A stretch of 64,000 nt of DNA from Magnolia sinica (taxonomy: Eukaryota > Streptophyta > Magnoliopsida > Magnoliales > Magnoliaceae): NCBI RefSeq assembly GCF_029962835.1, contig NC_080588.1:43941001-44005000 (forward strand), in the 5' to 3' direction. Of this stretch, positions 34,541 to 42,937 are shown one piece after another (position 1 is the stretch's first letter; every line of letters starts with the position of its first letter). The notes under the pieces are model-generated. The model did not search any database, had not been told where the DNA came from, and was given only the letters and a program-made list of their open reading frames with translations. The translations under genes were made by a program, and so were the position numbers.

Positions 34541-35133
34541 AATTTCAAAAAAAAAAAAAAAAACCCAAAGGTTAGAGCGAATGACATATCAATATAAACA
34601 GGTGCATAAGTAAATGTATCTTATGAATTTGAATATTTACTTTAGTGTATACATATCAAAGTTTTGTCAAGTATGTAGTGGCCTTTTAGTCTTGAAGTAA
34701 AAGACCTTATATGATTCACATGACATATACTACACATCTATTCATATATAACTAGAGATCTAAAAGTTCACACAATTTTTTTCACCTCGTGCCTATCCTA
34801 AGTTCATGAGTATTCTAGAGACGATCTCAATCTCTCCAAAAGCGGCCTCACTTCTCTACTCATATTGGTAGATCTATCAAAGATGATTCTGCTTCATGTT
34901 AGTAAAGTCTTCTTATACACGTATTAAGAGTTATTACTCAGCCTTCTATGAAATACAAAAACCAAACACTAGACTTTTAGGAATGAAATTAAAATTTTTT
35001 TAGTACATATTTCAGTCACATATTTAACTTATTTGTCCATTTGAACCTAGCATATATTTCAAAATTTAGGTAACGTTACTATCAAGAGTGAAAGTTATGT
35101 CTTTATGGATCTTAATCCCATTCTTTTAGTAGT

Positions 35134-35482
35134 TTAACTTATTTGATCTCTTGATAAACATTTTGTTAAGGGATCTGTTAAATTTAAGATAAATTTAAAA
35201 TATTCCACTATGATTACTCTCTCTCTGAGCAATCTTTTAAAAAAATTATGCCTTAGACCTATAGTTTTAGACTTATCACTATAAGTCTTACTTATCGCAT
35301 GATAAAGAATAGCCTGACTATCACAAAAGATAGATATGATAGGAGTAGGTTTTGGCCTATATGGGAATTTCATCAGTAGGTATCTTAGTTATTTCCTTCT
35401 TTACAAGCAGTGCCAAGTGATATAAACTCATTTTTCATAGTAGAGTAAGATATACACATTTGTTTCTTAAATCCCCATGACT
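35134..35482 (-). pseudogene. Ty1/copia RNase H C-terminal fragment (element D)
   Basis: On the - strand the fragment reads KKQMCISYSTMKNEFISLGT (the RNase H start of Ty1 elements), then after a stop IISIFCDSQAILYHAISK, GLRHNFFKRLLRERVIIVEY and DPLTKCLSRDQ. CDSQ carries a catalytic Asp. The upstream edge at about 35482 is a breakpoint joined to Ty3 gag. Everything 5' of it (gag, integrase, RT) is missing. Confidence 0.8.
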
Positions 35483-36002
35483 GGCTTCCTTCTCGAACAT
35501 TTAAGTAACCAGCTTTACTTGTTCTGCCTCAGTACAGTGTAATGGCTTCAACATCTTGGAAATACGGTCTAACCAATACTCAGCCTCTTCGGGTCGGTGA
35601 GGTACTGCGAAAGTAGGGGGATAGAAATGCTGGAAGTGCTCAAACAAGCCACTAGTGTTGATGGCTCTAGCAGGCTTCACAGGTGGCATAAGCGGGACCA
35701 TGTTCATGTTTTGGGCAATGGCCCCTGCTATAGTGGCCCAAACTTGCTGCTGTTAGTGCATTAGGAGCATCATCTGCTCCAAGCTATCAGGGGGAGGAGC
35801 TGCCTGAGGCATGTGTGGCGTCGATGTAGACGCATGATTCTGTTCCAGAACCGGTGGTGCACAAGGTGTTGGCCCATTGGTGGGGCCAGTGGCCAGCTGT
35901 GAGTCCGGCATAGTCTCAATATCCGGGCCTAAGCTGGGGTCCATATGGCTATCACTCAGGGGAGGTGAGACGTGTAATGTTCCGAGTATTTTTAGGAGGC
36001 AT
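35483..36002 (-). pseudogene. Truncated Ty3 gag, second copy of element E
   Basis: Starts ATGCCTCCTAAAA at 36002 and is collinear with the gag of the fuller copy at 54840. Shared blocks are SDS(H/Q)(M/T)DPSLGP, ETMPDSQ.ATGPTNGPT, GLFEHFQH..PPTF and a tail ending EAEQVKLVT, followed by an in-frame TAA where the frame should run on. It breaks off at 35483 into Ty1 RNase H. A frameshift occurs soon after the start. Confidence 0.8.
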
Positions 36003-36292
36003 TCCCTATATACAAAATAGGTTGCAACATGTGTGAGATTTAGAACAATATTACTCAATTTTCCAAACATTCCACATATTCCATATTAAAAGAAGTTTCA
36101 TGCATTTCATTTAGCCAAAATTGTCACAATACATGAGATGTAGTATCACATGAATCATGATAGAGAATGCATGTAAGCTAACCTAACAGAAGCTTTAAAC
36201 ACTAAGCACACCAACATCCAACTGAGCCTACTAAGGCTATCACAAAGAAAAACAAGAAACAATGAAAACTAAAAGACAACTACAACACAGGA

Positions 36293-37014
36293 CTAGTCCA
36301 CTGACTCTTGTGAAGGTGGAGGCGCACCCTTATCCTGCATACAGCATAGGAGGGTCTTCAGAGTGTGAGACATCCTATTGAATTTCTGTTTCAGACAGGC
36401 CGGATTCTCCTTGACTTCCTGCTTTAGGGCGGCCTGGTTCTCCTCAATCTTGGCCATGCGGGCTTCTAAGGCAGCCTGATTAGGACGGTCAAGTCCCCCA
36501 TCAAAGTCTTGGGCCTCCTCTTCTTCGTCATGCTCTTCCTCCTCATTGCCATCCTCATCCTCAATGCCTTCTCCCTCTCCACTTCCTTCCTCCTCAATTT
36601 CTTCCTCTTCACTTTCATCTTCTATTTCATCCCCATACTCATCGAGTCGGGCTTGACGTTGCCTAGGACCGATCCACATATTGTTGAGTGTAGTATCATT
36701 AATGAAGTGGATCGGCACAAGATCATCCATGTTTAGTCTGAAACCAAACTTACGACCAATCTTACAGATAAGTCGGCCGAATGGGAGTGAGGCATCTCTC
36801 CTAGTAGAGCCTACAGTCCTGATTATTTGTGTCAGGGCGAAAGTAGGCAGACACAGCTTATCTCCTTATCCAGCTCTGTACAGAAAGTCCACTATCAAAT
36901 GAGTGCATTCTGTACAGTTGCTCCACCTAGGATACACGTTGTCCGTGCATATATGGTGGAGTAGGTGGAAGTCTGCCGTCATTTTGGTCGATGGGAGGCT
37001 ATTGCCTCGCCTCC
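36293..37014 (-). pseudogene. Accessory ORF remnant, second copy of element E (C-terminal half)
   Basis: The open part (36730-36293) reads MDDLVPIHFINDTTLNNMWI, then a very acidic run (EDESEEEEIEEEGSG and more), then a heptad-like segment (ARMAKIEENQAALKQEV) ending CCMQDKGAPPPSQESVD. Upstream, through stops, comes GDKLCLPTFALTQIIRTVG (about 36850). Both halves align with the accessory frame at 55118-56301 and, more remotely, with the intact accessory frame at 40283-41422. Function unknown. At 37014 it is joined to LTR sequence by a deletion. Confidence 0.7.
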
Positions 37015-37783
37015 AAGTAATGATGTATGCCCTCACATTAAAGCTCCTTCACACGCGACTCCATCAGCCTATTTTGTATATGACAATACTTCCTTAAAGT
37101 GGTGCAACTCCAATGCCTTCTTGGCACATCCTAACTAATGCAGTGCGATGCATGGTCATGTTAACCAAGTAATTAATTAAGCTCATTCATACAGCAAGTT
37201 GGGAAGCTAGGGTACCTCGCTTTATATCATTGACCCAAATCGAACATTCGGCATCGGACAACCATGGTGGTCCTACTCCTATGTTCTGGATCCATCTAGG
37301 TTCGTCATTCCTAGTTAAACACATACGATAGGCAAGTTGTAGGTTCGTCACTCCTAGTCAAACACATACGATGGGCAAGTTGTGAGAAGTTGTGCTCGAG
37401 GTCACTACGGGGAGGCTTGTCACCTCAGCGTAGGCCAACAGCTCGAACACGGTATCCCATGGTTAACGAGGGTCTTTACATTGGTGAGGGGTACCTTAGA
37501 TTCAAACAGTCACGTCCATACATGGTTAACACACAATAGGTTAATCGGTTCCTTAGGCAAGCTCGATTAGTACGGGCGCATGATGAATTAATCAACATGA
37601 AGCGCATAAGCACGCCTTGTGGCCTAGCCACTGCCGACAATCGTCGTGCGACTCAGATTCATTGAGTTTACCCAAGGTGGTGAGATTAATTCGGCCAACC
37701 GAATAAGGACTTTTCCCAATTTCTTGGGCTACGTTGGTAGTCTCAATCCTACTCAAAATGCAGCTTCAACCACGTATGATATC
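37015..37783 (-). repeat. Distal part of the shared LTR of element E (before the F insertion)
   Basis: Matches 57888-58703 of the right-hand LTR (GTAATGATGTATGCCCTCACAT, GCATCGGACAACC, CACTACGGGGAGGCT..TCACC and more). It is split from its other half (48702-50183) by the nested copia element. The last 620 bp or so of the LTR (equivalent to 57270-57887) are deleted. A 48-bp tandem duplication (GTTCGTCA.TCCTAGT.AAACACATACGAT) is present near 37300-37390. Confidence 0.85.
37779..37783. repeat. Target site duplication (ATATC), left copy
   Basis: Identical to 48697-48701. The pair brackets element F, and removing F restores continuity with the homologous LTR text CATCCATCCCAGCATTCAAC. Confidence 0.95.
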
Positions 37784-39805
37784 TGAAAAGGCCTAGCTAT
37801 ATGTCCTGGGGGGGGGGGGGGGGAGGTGAATAGGACAATGCCAAATAAAACTTATAACAGCGGAATTAAAAAGAATATGATAGCCAAAGTAAATCACAAT
37901 GCAGGAAAGTAAAACAACCTCAAAATTCAGATCTTGAGAGGTTGATACAAATGTTGTTCTAAGGACAACCTTACACCAAAAACCAGAGTTTATGGTAGGA
38001 CAACCTTATTTCTAGAAAAATCTTTGTATCAAATTTCAAACAGAAGAGGAATATAGAAATAAATACAAACTTTATTAAAATAAATTGAAATCACAAATGT
38101 ATTGTTCTAGGGATAGCCATACACCATAAAAATGGCAGGGCAATCTTGCTGGAACAACTTTTAAAGGAAATTGAATATCAAGCTGATAACGAAATAGCAG
38201 AAAATAAATTCTAAACTATTACAAAATTCTCACAATGCTTGAATTAAATGATTACAACATTCACCACCATACATACATCCTACAAAAGAATAATTAAAGA
38301 TCAGAAGTATAAATCATTCAACCATAACACAAGGGATTATAGTGGTTCGCCTGTGTGTTCACCAACTGTTAAACAACAGCCACACAGAATGCTACTCCAC
38401 TCCTAATATCCTCACACAGGGGATATTAGTGTTCACTAACAAAATAGGTTTTCCCAGGTTCACCCAAAACCTTTACAATTGTGTCTTTGTCCGTGGGCTT
38501 ACACAATTAAAAAACCCCACTTCTGAGTTTTCCTGGCTCTCCTCAGATAACCAATACAACGAGATTTTTCTGGCAAATCTTGAAAGAAACCAAAACAGAA
38601 AGGAATTTACAATTAAATGTAAAATACCTGATTATTTCCTTCGTTGTAGCAGCCCGGTAGAACCAAATCAAAGTAGATGATTGAATGTCCAAGTTCAATG
38701 TCCAATACTCAATTACAATGGTTCTAAGTCTAATAGATTTTAAATTAAACCAAATAGGACTTGCCTTAATTGATTTTGATTCCAAAGAAAGGGAATAACA
38801 ATTCCTCTTATCAAATTAGATTGGAATAGCTGAAACAAAATCAATTAAATAAAGCTAAGGAAAGAGAATATTAAATAAGCTCACTTAGCTTAGATGGAGC
38901 ACAGAATTATCTCTCAGAAGTTCGATGAAGATTGGCTTAAATGGATTACTTAATTCGATGATTTCTTCTGAGATTCGTGCACTATTTATAGGTGAGCAGA
39001 TCGCGTCTTCGACTGGTCTAGGGAGCTCTTCGACTAGTTGAAGCAATAACAGATTTTTGAAAGATCCGGCAGGATAACCTTTGACCGTTCTACGACTGGT
39101 CGAAGGTCTCCTTCGACTGGTCGTAGGTCACCTTCGATCGATCGAACAACCCGAAAAACATCGCTGGATTTTGAGTCGAAGATTTTCGGCTGGTCGAAGA
39201 TGCAGTCGACATTTTTCCTACGACTGGTCGAACAGATTTCTGGACTAGTTGAAGCCTAATGATTTTATCCGAAATTTTTAACAAACTCACGATTGATCGA
39301 GGAATTTCTTAGAGGTCGAAGCAACTCTAGGACTAGTCGAAGAAGGCCTAGGACTAGTCGAAGAACAGACCAAACTCATGTAAAATAAACATTCGATTTA
39401 TGTATCCAAAATGACCTACTTCTAAGGTCAACCTATGGTCAGTCAAACCTCAACCATGAAAGAAGGACATTGAAACATTAGGAACTAGTGACCTTGAAGT
39501 ATGAGCCTTGAAGTCTTGATGTAGTTCAATCTTGAAATCTTGATGTAGCTCAATCTTGAAAATGTCTTGAGTTCTTTACAAACTGTCTTGTACTCTTCTT
39601 GAAGTCTTGCAGCTTGAGTCTTGTCTTGTGAGCAGTTCTTGCATTCAAGATTGATCCTTGTACTTGTGAGCTTTGCTTGTTGTGAGCTTAGCTTGTTTGT
39701 GAATGTTGATCCTTGAGAGAGCTTCACTTATGCAAGTTATATATAACAGTGATTTTGGCACCACAAATTTGACAACAGACAGGGATATAAACTATAGCAC
39801 TTACA
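37784..39805 (-). repeat. 3' LTR of element F
   Basis: Ends are TGAAAAGG and CTTACA in + orientation (TG...CA both ways). It is collinear with 46691-48696. Differences are few over most of the length but denser in 39000-39360, where variants of CGACTGGTCGAAG are packed. A run of 15 or more G at about 37808 is much shorter in the other LTR. Confidence 0.95.
39005..39365. repeat. Palindrome-rich cluster (CGACTGGTCGAAG variants) in the 3' LTR of F
   Basis: About a dozen copies of a near-palindrome TTCGACTGGTCGAA and its variants (CTACGACTGGTCG, GGACTAGTCGAAG). Clusters of short palindromes are a described hallmark of Sirevirus LTRs. The role here is unknown, with a cis-regulatory or packaging role possible. 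The counterpart cluster in the 5' LTR is at about 47895-48260. Confidence 0.8.
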
Positions 39806-40057
39806 ATCTCCCCCTTTGTCAAATTAGTGACAAAACACGTAACCAAGATAAACATACAGTAAAACAATTGGTTAAAGAGTTATGAACCAGGTCATATCAA
39901 CTGGCTTACTTGCAAATCAATATTCAATATTCAACATTTAACATTTAACATTCAACCAGTTTCATTCAACTAGTTCAAACATACTCCCCCTGAGTAACAT
40001 AACCAATGCTATTCCTCTCACAATCATATCGTTGAACAAACCATTCTCCCCCTTTTT
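39806..40057 (-). other. Polypurine tract and two upstream copies of its motif (element F)
   Basis: On the - strand, GACAAAGGGGGAGAT (39806-39820) directly precedes the 3' LTR and is the functional tract. AGGGGGAG recurs at 39984-39991 and AAAAAGGGGGAG at 40046-40057, the latter also beside a TGACAAA-like context. Multiple polypurine motifs before the 3' LTR are characteristic of Sirevirus. Confidence 0.8.
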
Positions 40058-40282
40058 GTCACAATATGACAAAGGAAACAACAAAAAAGGAGAACTAAAT
40101 AAAGGGATAGATGAGAGTAAACATGAGGAGTTATGAGAGTATAGCAAAACAGTGATAGAGATACTCAGCATAGCTTCACATAGAATAAATATTTAGTATA
40201 AAACATAGATAGTATCCAACTCAAAATCAGTCAACCAAGTGCAAAGTTATAAAGATATTACAGATCAGAAGTCTCATATAAA

Positions 40283-41422
40283 CTAGTCAGAACCAGAACC
40301 AGATGACGGAGCAGGAATAGAGGGATCAAGTTGGTGCATGCCTTTGTTCAATCGCCTAAGATATTTACGCATGTACTTGAATTGTAAATCATGAGCAACA
40401 GACATGTTTTCCATCTTTACATTTAGATTCTCAACTTTATCCTCTAATGCACTAAGACGAGTATCAACATCAGATGGTATAAAATCTGGATCATTTGCTG
40501 AGTCAGAATCCAGTTCCTCAAAAATGTCATCCATATTAATGTCATCACCAGCTTCTTCATGACCACCACCACCACCACCACCTTGTTCAGGAAGTAGATC
40601 CAGCTTCATCTTATTGATATTAGTATTGTTGAAAATCAGATGATGGATAGGTGCCTCATCAACTGGCATATCGACTAACATATGAGTAGCCAATACAGTC
40701 ATTAAATAGGCAGAAGAAATGTCATTATGACCAGGATGGAGTCTAAACTGAAGAATGAAATGACAGATTAAGGATGGTAGACAAATCTGAGTACCATTGG
40801 AAATAGCATGGATAACACGAACCATAAACGAAGTCAAGTCAGATTTATTACCCGAACGAGGATACAGATTAGACATAAAGATTTTGTGGAGAATTCTGTA
40901 CTTGGGTAACAAATACCTTACGGGAAGCGCATTCCCTTTTTGTGTCCATTGAACATCCATGTTGCACAAGTCTCTAGTGAGCATGCGTTTTTCAGACATT
41001 GAGGGTTTATCAGTTAAGTTATGGATAAGAATACCCCCATCATTCACAGGAATGTCCATAAGGGATGAAATTAAATGACGATCAACGTCAAAAGGCCCTT
41101 CTCTTGTAGATATTTTAAAAGTTAAATTATCCGGTGAGAAAGCACTAATACATGTAAACATGGAATGGACAATGGACCGGTATGCAGGCCCACCCCAATG
41201 TAATAAGTTAACCCAACCTACAGCTTCAAGCATAGGAAGGATGTCAAAAGGTGCAATATGATTAACATCAACAGGATGTTCAACAATAATATTACGTAAT
41301 CTAATGTCCCTAACATATGATGGATCATCATTGTGAATAAGAAGATGACGCTTAGTGATAACGGTCGATCTGAAGGAAGAAGAAGGACCACGGGAAGTAG
41401 TTTTTCTACCTCTAGAAGCCAT
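40283..41422 (-). CDS. Intact accessory protein 3' of pol in element F (379 aa)
   Basis: This is a complete frame starting MASRGRKTTSRGPSSS. An in-frame Met 12 codons upstream, at 41458, is less likely because the basic Ser/Arg-rich start follows MASRG. Order of features: a basic, disordered start (1-30); an alpha-helical globular region (30-265) with RNIIVEHPVDVNHIAPFDIL, NALPVRYLLPKYRILHKIF, SNLYPRSG and ICLPSLICHFI; the block PIHHLIFNNTNINKM; a Gly run and acidic stretch (MDDIFEELDSDSANDPDF); then a coiled coil (RLSALEDKVENLNVKMENM) and a Ser/Gly tail. The globular part resembles the loosely defined 'putative plant transposon protein' domain of plant elements. There is no transmembrane segment, so it is not an obvious envelope protein although it occupies the env position. 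It is undamaged while gag-pol is broken. Function unknown. Confidence 0.8.
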   Translation of the reverse strand: MASRGRKTTSRGPSSSFRSTVITKRHLLIHNDDPSYVRDIRLRNIIVEHPVDVNHIAPFDILPMLEAVGWVNLLHWGGPAYRSIVHSMFTCISAFSPDNLTFKISTREGPFDVDRHLISSLMDIPVNDGGILIHNLTDKPSMSEKRMLTRDLCNMDVQWTQKGNALPVRYLLPKYRILHKIFMSNLYPRSGNKSDLTSFMVRVIHAISNGTQICLPSLICHFILQFRLHPGHNDISSAYLMTVLATHMLVDMPVDEAPIHHLIFNNTNINKMKLDLLPEQGGGGGGGHEEAGDDINMDDIFEELDSDSANDPDFIPSDVDTRLSALEDKVENLNVKMENMSVAHDLQFKYMRKYLRRLNKGMHQLDPSIPAPSSGSGSD

Positions 41423-41958
41423 TTGCAACAAGGATATCAAGGAATTAAGAAGTTGCAAAGGATTGAGAAGTGGGTTTACTCAAAACAGGTTTTTCAAAAT
41501 CCAAACCCCAAATCTCAATGAAATCCAAAATAGAAAGCTTAAAGCTTGAAAAGAAAATAATCTAGACACAAATCTGCAAGAAAAAAGTGATTTGGAACAC
41601 TAACCTTGAAGAACATGAAAGATGGGTTCGACAAGTCGAAGCACGACTCCTTAGAGAAGAAAATCGAAATGAGAAAGAAAGAAAAAATCCCCAATTTTAA
41701 GTGATTCATGAGTTCTACGACTGGTCGTGGATATCTACGACCGGTCGTAGGTCGACAGGTCGAGTATACTCACGACAGGTCGAAGAATGCCCAAAAATTC
41801 AAATTTCTTACAAACTATACAAAAAATGAAATTCAATCTAGCAAATATATACACTATAATACAAGTAGGCATAAATAATCATTTTAAAATGCACATGCCA
41901 AGATCAAATTTCATCTTTTGAACCTGCTTTTATCAAGAGGTTTTGTGAAAATGTCAGC
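41423..41958. promoter_or_regulatory. Spacer between pol and accessory frame of F, with LTR-like palindromes
   Basis: No gene seen. At 41715-41790 there are four copies of CGAC(T/C)GGTCG/CGACAGGTCG motifs like those in the LTR clusters, about 300 bases upstream of the accessory start in its own direction. They could be an internal promoter or splice-associated region, but no TATA or splice site is convincing. Confidence 0.35.
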
Positions 41959-42889
41959 TCATTGATCTTCGGTAGGAATATATTCTAGAGATATAACTTT
42001 TTCTTCTACTAATTCCCTTATATAATGAAATCTAATGTCAATGTGCTTAGTACGAGAATGCTGAATAGGATTTTTTGAAATATTTATCACACTGGAATTA
42101 TCACAATGTAATAACATAGAATTCTGTTTAATTCCATAATCACCTAGCATTCGTTGCATCCAAACAAGCTGTGTACATGCATTACCAGCTGCGATATACT
42201 CAGTTTCAGCTGTTGAAAGTGATATAGAATTTTTGTTTCTTACTAAACCAGGAAATTAGACATTTTTCAATGTAAAAACAACCACCACTGGTTGATTTTC
42301 TATCATCTAGATTACCAGTCCAGTCAGCATCCGAGTACCTAGCTAATTGGACATTGGTCTGAAGAGGATACCAGAGACCGAGATTTATAGTACTTGCGAC
42401 ATATCTAATAATTCGCTTGACAGCAATCAAGTGAGATTCTTTTGGATCAGATTGATATCTTGCGCAAATACCAACACTTAGAGAAATATCAGGTCTACTA
42501 GCAGTTAAATATAACAAACTACCAATCATATTCTGATAAAGTTTTGAGTCAACATTTTTACCAATAGAGTCTTTTGAGAGTTTCAGGGTAGTACTCATAG
42601 GAGTATTGAAATTCTTGTCATTCTCAAATCCAAATCTCTTGATTAGATTCAAAGCATACTTAGATTGAGAAATGAATATTCCTTCAGGTTGTTGCTTTAC
42701 TTGCAATCCAAGGAAATAAGTCAATTCTCCAACCATGCTCATTTCGAACTGTGATTTCATCAAATCTACAAACTCAGTAGTCAAGTCAGTACAAGTTGAT
42801 CCATAAATGATATCATCAACATAAATCTGCACCATTAAGATATGATCATTATGTTTTTTAACAAATAGAGTTTTATCAACAGATCCCAT
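41959..42889 (-). pseudogene. RT C-terminus and RNase H of element F, damaged
   Basis: The frame 42889-42206 carries the catalytic IYVDDIIYGSTC (YVDD), GELTYFLGLQVKQ, MIGSLLYLTASRPDI and YSDADWTGNLDDRKSTSGGC (RNase H start). It ends in a frameshift near 42220. The frame 42159-41959 resumes with LLHCDNSSVINISKNPIQHS, RTKHIDIRFHYIRELVEEKV and ISLEYIPTEDQ, then a stop, with a degraded continuation. This would copy the element RNA into DNA. The break at about 42220 separates the RNase H halves. Confidence 0.92.
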
Positions 42890-42937
42890 TTGAAAATTAT
42901 AACTTAAAAGAAATTTCGTTAGTTTCTCATACTATGC

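Noticed and set aside
34392..34613. 73-codon frame as a gene
   Set aside because: It spans the Ty1 LTR end and the polypurine tract and ends in a poly-A-derived lysine run.
36509..36736. Leu/Phe-rich + strand frame resembling a membrane protein
   Set aside because: It is the antisense of the acidic GAG-rich part of the accessory frame, which reads as Leu/Phe/Ser in reverse. 55259-55564 is the same artefact.
37808..37823. G homopolymer as a telomere-like or regulatory signal
   Set aside because: It is an expanded G run in one LTR of element F, with the other LTR having a short run at the same place. Slippage or sequencing error explains it.
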